The position numbers and the translations under genes are program-made. The notes under the pieces are model-generated. The model searched no databases. It saw nothing but the letters and a program-made list of their open reading frames with translations, and had not been told where the DNA came from. Positions 37,127 through 46,168 of a stretch of DNA of 61,304 nucleotides are shown piece after piece. The stretch is from an uncultured Veillonella sp. GTDB lineage: Bacteria; Bacillota; Negativicutes; Veillonellales; Veillonellaceae. Within the stretch, counting starts at the first letter, position 1. Every line of letters begins with the position of its first letter. Where the stretch lies: assembly GCA_934202215.1 (NCBI GenBank), contig CAKPXR010000003.1, forward strand, positions 1 through 61,304. Direction: 5' to 3'.

Positions 37127-37155
37127 ATTTTACCAAAAAATTATTCTAAAAGCAA
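37127..37155 (-). promoter_or_regulatory. rpsB promoter
   Basis: TTGCTT (37155-37150), a 17-base spacer and TAAAAT (37132-37127). The -35 lies immediately behind the rpe terminator stem and shares its downstream sequence. Confidence 0.65.
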
Positions 37156-37157
37156 GC

Positions 37158-37194
37158 AAGGAGTGTGGATTTCTTAAATAAATCCACACTCCTT
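37158..37194 (-). terminator. rpe terminator
   Basis: A perfect 15-bp stem AAGGAGTGTGGATTT/AAATCCACACTCCTT with a 7-base loop, followed by GCTTGCTTTT. It ends the priA-to-rpe unit about 110 bases after the rpe stop codon. Confidence 0.85.
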
Positions 37195-37307
37195 CTGTTT
37201 GATTATGAAATTACTTTTCTAGTAGCTATTATTTCTTAGCATAATACTATTTAGATAATACTCATATCATTATGATAGTTAGCTCAAAATAACAATTATT
37301 ATAATAA
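37195..37307 (-). other. Long 3' untranslated segment of rpe
   Basis: About 110 AT-rich bases between the rpe stop and its terminator. They contain no frame with a start signal and no repeat that I recognise. Confidence 0.5.
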
Positions 37308-37958
37308 CTAGTTATTTCGAATGGCCTCAATCATTTTTGCTCGATCATCAGCGCCAAATACAGCGGAACCAGCAACTAAAATTTTAGCCCCTGCTCGTTT
37401 AATCGGTACACAAGTAATATCATTAATACCGCCATCAACTTCAATAACTGCAGTCGTGTTGTCCACTTCTTCTAAGAGCATTTTGGCTTGTTTAACTTTT
37501 TTAATAGCATTTGGAATGAAGGATTGACCACCAAATCCAGGATTTACGGACATAATTAAAATCATATCAAGATCGGCTGCTACATCCTCTAATAAAGATA
37601 CTGGTGTACCTGGATTAAGTGATACCCCTGCTTTCATACCACATTGTTTGATATGTTGAATCAATCGATGCATATGAGGCACTGTTTCTTGATGGAATGT
37701 AAAATACTCTACACCAATCTTTGCAAACTCTTCTACGTAATCACCAGGATTAGTAACCATTAAATGAACATCAAATGGTAGTTGTGTATAAGGACGAATT
37801 GCTTTTACTATAGGTGCACCAAAGGTTAAGTTTGGTACAAAATGACCATCCATAATATCAATATGCAATAAGTCCGCTCCTGCTAATTCAATGGATTGTA
37901 TTTCTTCACTTAATGTTGCAAAATTTGCAGAGAGCATAGATGGTGCAATTTTAATCAT
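37308..37958 (-). CDS. rpe: Ribulose-phosphate 3-epimerase
   Basis: Pentose-phosphate enzyme that interconverts ribulose 5-P and xylulose 5-P. The 216-aa TIM barrel shows IAPSMLSANF, HIDIMDGHFVPNLTFG (metal ligands), FDVHLMV, SVNPGFGGQSF and EVDGGI. It begins one base after rsgA and is the last gene of its unit; rsgA-rpe linkage downstream of prkC is typical of Firmicutes. Confidence 0.97.
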   Translation of the reverse strand: MIKIAPSMLSANFATLSEEIQSIELAGADLLHIDIMDGHFVPNLTFGAPIVKAIRPYTQLPFDVHLMVTNPGDYVEEFAKIGVEYFTFHQETVPHMHRLIQHIKQCGMKAGVSLNPGTPVSLLEDVAADLDMILIMSVNPGFGGQSFIPNAIKKVKQAKMLLEEVDNTTAVIEVDGGINDITCVPIKRAGAKILVAGSAVFGADDRAKMIEAIRNN

Positions 37959-37959
37959 T

Positions 37960-38823
37960 TTAAAACCTCTTTCGTTGACTTTCTATGTCATTACGTATAG
38001 ACATATATGCATCATATCGTCCTTGATGAATATGGCCAGCCTCTAAAGCATCTTTTATGCCACAAATAGGTTCATGTTCATGATAACAAGGATTAAATTT
38101 ACATGTATCAACATAATCACTAAATTCAGGGAATAACGTAGGTAACCGTTCTAATGATACATCATTGAACTCAATGGCGCTAAAGCCTGGTGTATCCATG
38201 ATAAAGGAATTTGAATCCAAACTATATAAGGAAGCATGACGAGTAGTATGTTTACCACACTTAATTTTGTCACTAACCTCTCCCGTTTGGAATGCAAACT
38301 TAGGGTCTACTGCATTTAATAAACTACTTTTACCAACACCAGAAGGACCTGCAAAAGCAGTTACCTTATGTTCTAAGACATGACGTAAGTCATCAATACC
38401 AGTCATATTATATGTTGATGTCATCAATACTTCATAGCCGATAGATTGATAAAGTTTTACCATATCTTCCGTATCTGAATCCATCAAATCACATTTGTTG
38501 ATACATAATACAATAGGAATATCTACATGCTCAATCATAACCAGCATTTTATTGAGCAATAACTCATTAATATCTGGCTCATGGGCAGCTACCACCAATA
38601 CAACTTGGTCAATATTGGCTACCGCAGGTCTTACCATAGCATTATGACGATCATGGATAGACTCAACGAATCCATCCTCTGAAATCGTAACACGGTCACC
38701 AACAAGTAAACTGTAGCGACCTTTCTTTAATCTGCCTCGAACTTTACATTCATGAACAGTACCGCTATCGTCTTGTACGTAAAAGTAACCATTCATATTT
38801 TTGACAACAATGCCTGTAATCAT
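37960..38823 (-). CDS. rsgA: Ribosome small-subunit GTPase RsgA
   Basis: 30S-maturation GTPase of 287 aa with circularly permuted G motifs: NKCD (G4) comes before the P-loop GPSGVGKSSLLNAV (G1, about 168-181) and DTPGFS (G3). The C-terminal zinc site is seen as CKFNPCYHEHEPIC. The N-terminal OB domain spans 1-65. GGGG precedes the ATG. It follows prkC by eight bases. Confidence 0.96.
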   Translation of the reverse strand: MITGIVVKNMNGYFYVQDDSGTVHECKVRGRLKKGRYSLLVGDRVTISEDGFVESIHDRHNAMVRPAVANIDQVVLVVAAHEPDINELLLNKMLVMIEHVDIPIVLCINKCDLMDSDTEDMVKLYQSIGYEVLMTSTYNMTGIDDLRHVLEHKVTAFAGPSGVGKSSLLNAVDPKFAFQTGEVSDKIKCGKHTTRHASLYSLDSNSFIMDTPGFSAIEFNDVSLERLPTLFPEFSDYVDTCKFNPCYHEHEPICGIKDALEAGHIHQGRYDAYMSIRNDIESQRKRF

Positions 38824-38831
38824 AATTCCCC

Positions 38832-40766
38832 TTATAATGCTGTTTCTTGTACTAATGCACCATTGAGATAAACCTCAATACGTACATTACCTACACCAGA
38901 CACTTTTTTAACGATACGATCACCAGGTTTATTTGTATCATCATAAATAACAGCAGAACCTTCATCATCCTTTACGACAATTTTAAGTTCTTGATTTTTA
39001 GACCCCGCTGGAACTGTAATATCTACAGTACCAGTTGTTTTATTACTGCTACTATCCGACTTTTTATCAGATTTCTTTTTATCATCTTTGTATTCAGTCG
39101 TTAAGTTTACTGTAGACCCTTCATCAATTTCATCGCCAGCTTTAATGCTTTGCTCTGTTACGATAGATTTTTCTTCTACTGAACCAGCTACTTGATTAAC
39201 GCCAAGATGAGCATTGCTCAATGTATCTCGCGCATCTTTTAAGGTCATACCAATAACATTTGGCATTTGAATCTTTTTAGCTTTTGCTTTATTTACAACG
39301 AGATCAATTGTAGTACCTTTAGAAACTTTAGAATCACCAGATGGACTTTGAGCAATAATAACGCCATCAGGTTTATTATCAACAGATTGTTGAGTTACTT
39401 TACCAACAACTAAACCTACATCTTTGAGGCGTTGTCGTGCTTGTTCTACAGTTAAACCGGATAAGTCTGGCACAGTAATATCACCAACGCCTTTAGAAAC
39501 TACAAGGTGTATTGTTCGTTGCTCTTTAACCTTTTCCCCAGCCCCTGGAGTCTGAGAAATAACTTGACCTGCTGGTACATCAGGGTTTGTAACTTCACTT
39601 GTAGAAACGCGCAAATGTTTATCTTCTAAAATATTTTTAGCTACAGATACTTGCTTACCCACAACATTAGGTACATCTACTGTTGTATTGCTCCAAAAGT
39701 TACCATAACTCAAGAAGGCGCCTAAAAATGCTACTAAGAAAATAACAGCAGCACCTAGAACAATATATTTTTGTGGAATCGATGCTATTTTGCTTAACAT
39801 ACTCTTCTTTTTACCCTCATCTTTTTGCTCTTCTTGAATGGTGCTAAAATCTTCCATAGCTTCAGGATCGACAGCAGGAATCATTTGTGTAGCAAAGTCA
39901 TATGGTTCATGACGTTGTGTTTTCCCCATTGTAAATCCTTGGGACAATCGTAAATCACTAATCATATCAGAAATAGAATCAAAACGATCCGCAGGATTTT
40001 TAGATAGAGCCTTCATCACAACTGCTTCTAAAAGCGGTGGAATGGACGGATTATATCGAGTAGGAGGAGCTACTTTTTCACGCACATGTTTTAATGCTAC
40101 TGCGATTGGTGTTTCCCCTTCAAAAGGAACCCTTCCAGTAAGCATTTCATATAAAACTACCCCTAAAGAGTAAATATCAGTATTTCCATCCACAGGTTTA
40201 CCACTAGCTTGTTCTGGTGATAAATAATGGGCTGACCCTAAAATAGAGTTCGTATACATCACTGTATTGGTAGCATTCATGGCTCGAGCGATACCAAAGT
40301 CAGTAACTTTTACACGACCAGTACGAGTAATAATAACATTATGTGGTTTAATATCACAATGTACTATTCCCATTGTATGTGCGTGCTCTAAGCCCTCAGC
40401 AATAGCAATTGTGAACTTAACAGCCTCATCTATGGATAGTCTGCCATGACGAGTAATGTATTCTTTTAGTGTTTCACCATCTACATATTCCATAATGATA
40501 TAGTGTAAGTCTTGATCAAACCCTACATCATACATGTTTACAATATTAGGATGATTTAGTTTGCCTGCCGCTTGTGCTTCTCGTTTAAAACGCGTAACAA
40601 ACTCATCATCATTGGCAAAGTTAGCATGCAATACTTTAATTGCTACTTGTCTACCTAGTAAGGTATCTTCTCCAAGGTATACGTCAGCCATTCCGCCAAC
40701 GCCAATTTTATCAACTATTCGGTAGCGGTTATCTAGAAGTAAACCTTTTATATTCATAGTACTCAT
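38832..40766 (-). CDS. prkC: Ser/Thr protein kinase with PASTA domains
   Basis: A 644-aa membrane kinase that senses cell-wall material. The kinase domain (1-280) has GVGGMADVYLGED, the ATP lysine in VAIKVL, catalytic HCDIKPHNV and DFGIARAM. After a basic linker, one membrane helix (about 338-358, IVLGAAVIFLVAFLGAF) leads to three PASTA repeats (about 365-570), each starting with VPNVVG-like sequence. A Ser/Lys-rich stretch and a small beta-rich C-terminal domain follow. The paired phosphatase gene lies just upstream. The order stp-prkC-rsgA-rpe matches B. subtilis. Confidence 0.95.
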   Translation of the reverse strand: MSTMNIKGLLLDNRYRIVDKIGVGGMADVYLGEDTLLGRQVAIKVLHANFANDDEFVTRFKREAQAAGKLNHPNIVNMYDVGFDQDLHYIIMEYVDGETLKEYITRHGRLSIDEAVKFTIAIAEGLEHAHTMGIVHCDIKPHNVIITRTGRVKVTDFGIARAMNATNTVMYTNSILGSAHYLSPEQASGKPVDGNTDIYSLGVVLYEMLTGRVPFEGETPIAVALKHVREKVAPPTRYNPSIPPLLEAVVMKALSKNPADRFDSISDMISDLRLSQGFTMGKTQRHEPYDFATQMIPAVDPEAMEDFSTIQEEQKDEGKKKSMLSKIASIPQKYIVLGAAVIFLVAFLGAFLSYGNFWSNTTVDVPNVVGKQVSVAKNILEDKHLRVSTSEVTNPDVPAGQVISQTPGAGEKVKEQRTIHLVVSKGVGDITVPDLSGLTVEQARQRLKDVGLVVGKVTQQSVDNKPDGVIIAQSPSGDSKVSKGTTIDLVVNKAKAKKIQMPNVIGMTLKDARDTLSNAHLGVNQVAGSVEEKSIVTEQSIKAGDEIDEGSTVNLTTEYKDDKKKSDKKSDSSSNKTTGTVDITVPAGSKNQELKIVVKDDEGSAVIYDDTNKPGDRIVKKVSGVGNVRIEVYLNGALVQETAL

Positions 40767-40784
40767 TATTTCTCCATTTCTAGA

Positions 40785-41486
40785 TTAGATTGTTCCCACC
40801 ACAATGGTCACATTATCTCCTGCTCCGACATCATATACGGATTCCATTAATGATTCTATAACTTTCATATCATCATCAGTAGATTGTAAAGCACTAGCTA
40901 TTACATCATCTGATACATAACCGCATAGTCCATCAGTGCAAAGTAAAATACGATCACCTGGAAGAATGGATTCTATACCACTATCTACCTCTAAAGTATC
41001 ATCAACACCGACTGCACGGGTTAATAAGTTTCTTTGAGGATGATTTAGCATTTCATCCTTAGTAATCTCTCCAGCAGCTAATAATTCTTGTACCATAGAA
41101 TGATCTGTAGTAATTTGTCGTAAAAGACCATCTCTATATACATACAAACGACTATCACCAACACTTGCCCAGTATAATTGGTTACCATTAATAGCTGTAA
41201 CAACAGCAGTAGTGCCCATACCAGCAAGACGTTCTTCATGAGCTACGCGATTGGCTATACGTTCATTTGCATGAATAATAGCATCACATAAGTCTTGTTG
41301 ACCAACCGTTTCAAGGGAGGCCAAATATTCTTTTATTTCATCAACAGCATAGGTACTAGCAATTTCACCACCACTATAGCCACCCATGCCATCAGTGACA
41401 GCACAAATAGGACCGTCTATAAAAAATCGATCTTCATTGCGCTGACGCACAAGTCCAATTTTACTTAAACCAACAAAATTATTCAT
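40785..41486 (-). CDS. stp: PP2C-family Ser/Thr phosphatase
   Basis: Removes phosphates placed by the adjacent PASTA kinase. The 233-aa PPM domain has metal-site motifs AVTDGMGGYSGGE, GDSRLYVYRDG, TDGLCGYV and the C-terminal GAGDNVTIVV. An N-terminal RNEDRF gives the phosphate-binding arginine. The ATG overlaps the rlmN stop by eight bases, with AAGGAG before it. Named prpC in Bacillus. Confidence 0.95.
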   Translation of the reverse strand: MNNFVGLSKIGLVRQRNEDRFFIDGPICAVTDGMGGYSGGEIASTYAVDEIKEYLASLETVGQQDLCDAIIHANERIANRVAHEERLAGMGTTAVVTAINGNQLYWASVGDSRLYVYRDGLLRQITTDHSMVQELLAAGEITKDEMLNHPQRNLLTRAVGVDDTLEVDSGIESILPGDRILLCTDGLCGYVSDDVIASALQSTDDDMKVIESLMESVYDVGAGDNVTIVVGTI

Positions 41487-42525
41487 GATTCTCCTTTTTC
41501 CGACCGTGAGCTGCTTTTAGCTGTCCACATGCGGCTTGGATCGCATCGCCCATCTCTTTACGTACCGTTACAGATACGCCATAGGAAGCAACGATGTCTT
41601 TAAATGTATTCATATTCGTAATAGATGGTTTATATAATTCAATATGTTCATTGCCGTTAACAGGAATTAAATTAACATGGCAATTTGGGAAATCCTTACA
41701 GATTTCTCCCAAAGCATGAGCCTCCTCCATAGATGCGTTTATAGAATCTATAAGGATATACTCAAAGGTAATACGACGTTGAGTCGTATCATAATAATAT
41801 TTTACCGCATCTAAGACTTCCGTCAATTCATAACGAGCCCCAACAGGCATAATACTGCGACGCACTTCATTATTTGTAGCATGTAATGAGAGTGCTAATG
41901 TTATAGGCAATCCTTCATCAGCTAGCTTATAGATGTTAGGAACCCATCCACAGGTAGAAATCGTCATCTTACGATAACTAATATTACAAATCACAGGATC
42001 GTGTAACAGTTGTAAAGCTTGTAACACATTATCATAGTTTTGTAACGGTTCTCCTGCGCCCATAACGACAACAGAATGAATTTGCTCTTTAGTAAGAGCC
42101 CCGAAGATAACAACTTGACCTATGATTTCAGCCACTGTCAAATCACGGTACAGACCACCTTGTGTAGAAGCACAGAATACACATCCCATAGCACAGCCCA
42201 CTTGAGAAGAAACACATACAGAATATCCATAATGTTGCTCCATCAAAACGGCTTCTACTCGGCTTTGATCTGTCATTTCAACGAGTATTTTACGAGTCTT
42301 TCCATCTGGAGAGACAGACTCTGTAATTAATGTAGGTAAAGAAATAATACAGTTATCACTTAACCATTGACGCAATTCTTTTGGAAATTGTGTCATGTAT
42401 TGAAAATCAAACACATATCTATGATAGATATAGTCGATTAACTGTTTCGCTCGAAACTTTTGTATATTATGGGTCTTAAAGATAGATTGTAATTCTTCTA
42501 AAGACTTACCCAATAATTCTATCAT
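41479..42525 (-). CDS. rlmN: 23S rRNA/tRNA m2A methyltransferase RlmN
   Basis: Radical-SAM enzyme that methylates C2 of A2503 in 23S rRNA and A37 of some tRNAs. The 348-aa protein has the CAMGCVFCAS cluster motif (CxxxCxxC) and the C-terminal catalytic cysteine in QAACGQL; the second catalytic cysteine is in NISYRKMTISTCGW. The basic C-terminal tail is Arg/Lys/Asn-rich. It lies between rsmB and stp, a standard order. Confidence 0.96.
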   Translation of the reverse strand: MIELLGKSLEELQSIFKTHNIQKFRAKQLIDYIYHRYVFDFQYMTQFPKELRQWLSDNCIISLPTLITESVSPDGKTRKILVEMTDQSRVEAVLMEQHYGYSVCVSSQVGCAMGCVFCASTQGGLYRDLTVAEIIGQVVIFGALTKEQIHSVVVMGAGEPLQNYDNVLQALQLLHDPVICNISYRKMTISTCGWVPNIYKLADEGLPITLALSLHATNNEVRRSIMPVGARYELTEVLDAVKYYYDTTQRRITFEYILIDSINASMEEAHALGEICKDFPNCHVNLIPVNGNEHIELYKPSITNMNTFKDIVASYGVSVTVRKEMGDAIQAACGQLKAAHGRKKENHE

Positions 42526-42546
42526 GGTACTCCATTTCTATTATTA

Positions 42547-43902
42547 TTATGATATGCGTTTCATACGAGCCATAAAGAATCCATCCATATGATCTCGCGG
42601 TGGATATGTTGTAATCATACCATCAGTAGATGGTGGTAATCCTTCATAGGATACAGGTTCGATAACAAAATTCTTATGAGTTGCTAAGAATTTTTCCAAT
42701 ACATCCTCATTTTCACCGCTATTGATCGTACATGTGGAATATACTAAATATCCGTTAACTTTCACCATTTCAGCGGCTTTTTCTAATATTTCAAGCTGTA
42801 ATGGAGGCAATTCAGTAAGTAAGGATTCTGTTTTTCTCCAACGCATATCTAATTTTTTTTGTAAAATGCCAAGTCCAGAACAGGGTGCATCAACTAAGAC
42901 ACGATCGAATTGTTCCTTCCAATTATCTGGTAAATAGCGACTATCTTGTAGTTTAGTGGAAACAATAGATACGCCTAATCGCTGAGCATTTTGGTTCATG
43001 AGATCTAATTTATGATCGTATATATCACAACTCATAATAGCGCCTGTATTATTCATGAGACTTGCCATATGCATAGACTTACCACCTGGCGCAGCACAAC
43101 AATCTAATATGCGCTCTCCTGGCTGCGGATCTACTACATGAGCCACTAACATAGATGCTTTATCCATAAAGGTAATGTGCCCATCGATAACAGGTTTTGC
43201 TTTTTCTAAATGGCCTTGATGCGCATTAATATATACTACTTCTGGAATATATGTATCCTGTTCAACGGTCCAACCTAAATCTTGTAGCTCTTTTAGGCAA
43301 TCCTTAATGGATACTTTTATCGTATTGATACGTGCCGTCAATCTAGGTTGTTCATTGAACCAAGCGCAAAGATCTATAGTCTTATCTTTACCCATTTCAT
43401 TCATCCATAAATTAACCAGCCATAATGGTTGATTATAAATGAAAGAAATTTCTTCAGCCTCAGATTTAGCAAGCTCACCAATAGAAATGCTATCACTTTC
43501 ACGCAAAACAGAACGTAACACAGCATTTACAAAACCAGATAAACCTCTAGTTAACTTTTTAGCCAACTTAACAGATTCATTGACAGCTGCACTTTCAGGT
43601 ACCTTATCCATATAGATAATTTGGTAGATACCTAGTCTAAGAATTTCTACAACCATTGAAGATAATTTCTTTAGGGGTCGTTTTGCAAAGTGAATGATAA
43701 TGGCATCAAGATAATTTTTTCTACGAATGACACCATATACCAACTCAGTAAAAAATCGTCTGTCTAAATCGGATAAATGATATTTCTGTAAATACTCCTG
43801 TAACTTGATATTCGCATAAGCACCATTACGATTAATATCACTCAAAGCTTTCACTGCGAGCAATCGAATATTTTGTTGTTCATAACTTTTTACTTCAGTC
43901 AT
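42547..43902 (-). CDS. rsmB: 16S rRNA m5C967 methyltransferase RsmB
   Basis: A 451-aa protein with an N-terminal NusB-like RNA-binding domain (1-145) and a C-terminal SAM domain: CCAAPGGKSMHMA, DAPCSGLGIL (PC motif) and the catalytic cysteine in VYSTCTINSGENED. ATG 43902, with GGTAGGAAAAAC before it, is preferred over a TTG five residues earlier. It overlaps the DUF116 gene by eight bases. Confidence 0.95.
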   Translation of the reverse strand: MTEVKSYEQQNIRLLAVKALSDINRNGAYANIKLQEYLQKYHLSDLDRRFFTELVYGVIRRKNYLDAIIIHFAKRPLKKLSSMVVEILRLGIYQIIYMDKVPESAAVNESVKLAKKLTRGLSGFVNAVLRSVLRESDSISIGELAKSEAEEISFIYNQPLWLVNLWMNEMGKDKTIDLCAWFNEQPRLTARINTIKVSIKDCLKELQDLGWTVEQDTYIPEVVYINAHQGHLEKAKPVIDGHITFMDKASMLVAHVVDPQPGERILDCCAAPGGKSMHMASLMNNTGAIMSCDIYDHKLDLMNQNAQRLGVSIVSTKLQDSRYLPDNWKEQFDRVLVDAPCSGLGILQKKLDMRWRKTESLLTELPPLQLEILEKAAEMVKVNGYLVYSTCTINSGENEDVLEKFLATHKNFVIEPVSYEGLPPSTDGMITTYPPRDHMDGFFMARMKRIS

Positions 43903-44677
43903 CGTTTTTCCTACCAATTAATTGTTCAACTGCTGCACGAACTCGTTCAGGATCCACTGTAGTATTACAACATGGTCCATTAGGTCTTTCATTTAAAACA
44001 CCAATGACAGGTATAGGAAATACATCAGCCATACCACTTGCTAAATCACGTTCACAAGCAATGGCTACAATAGCCTTAGGCCTTGCTTCTTTTACCTTCA
44101 TTCGCGCTAATGTACCACCTGTTACAACTATAAATTGACAGCCATAATCTTTGGCAACTTGTAATAAACTTCCAACCTGGCATCTACCACATTGCTTACA
44201 ATTATAAACATCATGTGTTACCTTATGAACACATGAACTTTCTTGTAGACAATGTGGTGTCAATAATAATATACGTTCTGGATCAACCGTATACATATCA
44301 AGCATCACTAGATGATTAATTAGGTCAATCATTGACTGACGTAATTGATTCTTAGTAACCCCTCTCACCTTACCGATAGCCAAAGTTAATGGAAATAATC
44401 TATATATAAACTGATTGGCTAATCTTAAAACAATAGGATGTAACCGTATAGCACCTGTACTTGCAACAATAAGGGATAAACACAATAACCATATAATACC
44501 TATCAGAATAGAAAGAACTACACTACTCATAATTGGTGCAATGGGATGTAATTGTGAAAGCCCCGGTTCTAACACATACATTAGAAATCCGATTATTGCT
44601 GTAATTAAAGTACATGTAATTGATGATAATATCAGGTATAACGGATACGTTTCGTACTGCTTATATTGAGTCTCCAA
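43895..44677 (-). CDS. DUF116 membrane protein with cysteine cluster
   Basis: A 260-aa protein of the DUF116 family with no known function. Two hydrophobic helices (about 12-36 and 48-75) suggest membrane anchoring. The rest is cytosolic and Cys-rich: CLQESSCVHK, then CKQCGRCQVG, CERDL and GPCCN. This hints at a metal centre. It may begin at a TTG (44677) that overlaps the end of fmt, with AAGGAAGG nearby. It lies between fmt and rsmB, a recurrent order in clostridia and Negativicutes that suggests a role near translation, but that is only context. Confidence 0.8.
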   Translation of the reverse strand: METQYKQYETYPLYLILSSITCTLITAIIGFLMYVLEPGLSQLHPIAPIMSSVVLSILIGIIWLLCLSLIVASTGAIRLHPIVLRLANQFIYRLFPLTLAIGKVRGVTKNQLRQSMIDLINHLVMLDMYTVDPERILLLTPHCLQESSCVHKVTHDVYNCKQCGRCQVGSLLQVAKDYGCQFIVVTGGTLARMKVKEARPKAIVAIACERDLASGMADVFPIPVIGVLNERPNGPCCNTTVDPERVRAAVEQLIGRKNDD

Positions 44678-45674
44678 AAACGATACCTTCCTTTATCTGA
44701 TGTCCATTAATAAAATCAGTAGCAGAAATACGCTTTTTATTTTCCGGTTGTACTTCTGTTAGTAATACAACATTCTTATCACCGCAAAGTACAATTAAAC
44801 CGCCAATCCTAGATACAACAGTACCTGGTTGTTGATTTAACTGTATTTCTATGTTTTTACCTTGAACAGATATGTGTAATAGAGCATTAGAGTTGCTTAG
44901 AATTTCTGGATTTTCAGCCTGCCAAACCTTTAAGCGCTTTCCATCGAGATATGTATAACATCCAGGGGCTGGATTAAGTCCTCTAATTAGATTTACAATT
45001 TCATTAGCTGGCTTAGACCAATCTATCTGCCCCATTTCCTTTGTAATCTTAGCAGTATGTGTAGCCATTGTATCATCTTGTGGTGTGGCCACAATTTCTC
45101 CGTTAACCCAACGAGTTAATACAGGTACAATTGTTTCGCCACCAAGTACGGCCATACGTTCAAATAGCTGTCCCGTTGTTTCACCACACAAAATATCAGT
45201 CTCTACTATGTCAATAATATCGCCTGTATCAAGGCCATCATCCATATGCATGATAGTAACACCAGTCTTAGCATCACCATTTAATATGGCATAATGAATT
45301 GGTGCAGCCCCTCTATACTTAGGTAAGATAGATGCATGTACATTAATACATCCATATTGAGGTAGGCGAATAAGCCATGGCGGTAAAATTTTACCGTATG
45401 CAATAACCACTACTACATCAGGTTGTAACGCTTCAAGTTCTGCTTGTACTTGTTCATCACGTAATGTAACAGGTTGGAACACAGGTAAATTATGTTCCAG
45501 CGCTGCCACTTTTACAGGTGGCATTTGAACTTGTTTACCGCGACCTTTTTGTTTATCAGGCTGACAGTACACGCCAACAATAGAGTGTCCAGCCTTAATT
45601 AATGCTTCTAATGTAGGAACCGAAAAGTCTGGCGTACCCATAAATACAACGCGCAATTGTTTTTGATTAGACAA
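44661..45674 (-). CDS. fmt: Methionyl-tRNA formyltransferase
   Basis: Formylates initiator Met-tRNA. The 337-aa protein has VVFMGTPDFSVPTLEAL, a formyl-folate site in NVHASILPKYRGAAPIHYA and GVTIMHMDDGLDTGDI, plus the C-terminal OB-like domain. The start codon is probably TTG (45674), preceded by GAGGAGAAAGAAA and overlapping the def stop. The def-fmt pair both makes and removes the N-formyl group. Confidence 0.95.
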   Translation of the reverse strand: MSNQKQLRVVFMGTPDFSVPTLEALIKAGHSIVGVYCQPDKQKGRGKQVQMPPVKVAALEHNLPVFQPVTLRDEQVQAELEALQPDVVVVIAYGKILPPWLIRLPQYGCINVHASILPKYRGAAPIHYAILNGDAKTGVTIMHMDDGLDTGDIIDIVETDILCGETTGQLFERMAVLGGETIVPVLTRWVNGEIVATPQDDTMATHTAKITKEMGQIDWSKPANEIVNLIRGLNPAPGCYTYLDGKRLKVWQAENPEILSNSNALLHISVQGKNIEIQLNQQPGTVVSRIGGLIVLCGDKNVVLLTEVQPENKKRISATDFINGHQIKEGIVFGDSI

Positions 45675-46155
45675 TTTCTTTCTCCTCTGGATGATCCGTA
45701 ATCAATCGTAAGTTAGTAGCTTTTTCAATAAACAAATGCCCTTCTAGATGGTCAATTTCATGTTGAAAAATACGCGCCAAGAATCCTTCAGCTTTAATTG
45801 TTACCTTTTTATTATGAGGGTCAATACCTTTAACGGTAATTTTATCAAATCTTTCAACATCACCAAAATAACCTGGTACACTCAAACATCCTTCTGGGCC
45901 CACTTGGGAGCCTTCAGCATGAGTAATCTCAGGATTAATTAAGGCAATGAGACCACTACCAGCATGATCATCTACGACGATAATTCGTTTAGATACAGCT
46001 ACTTGAGGTGCCGCAAGTCCAACGCCTTCGGTTTCATACATTGTTTCAGCCATATCATCAATAAGGGCTCTAAGTTTTTTATTAACATGCTCTACAGGTT
46101 CCGCAATTTGTTTTAAAACGGGATGACCTGCTTTCACAACATCTAATACTGCCAT
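45667..46155 (-). CDS. def: Peptide deformylase
   Basis: Removes the formyl group from new proteins. The 162-aa metalloenzyme shows all three motifs: GVGLAAPQV, EGCLSVPG and QHEIDHLEG (zinc or iron ligands Cys and two His). Length fits the short type 1 enzyme. It starts 13 bases after priA. Confidence 0.97.
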   Translation of the reverse strand: MAVLDVVKAGHPVLKQIAEPVEHVNKKLRALIDDMAETMYETEGVGLAAPQVAVSKRIIVVDDHAGSGLIALINPEITHAEGSQVGPEGCLSVPGYFGDVERFDKITVKGIDPHNKKVTIKAEGFLARIFQHEIDHLEGHLFIEKATNLRLITDHPEEKEIV

Positions 46156-46168
46156 TTATACTCCTATA

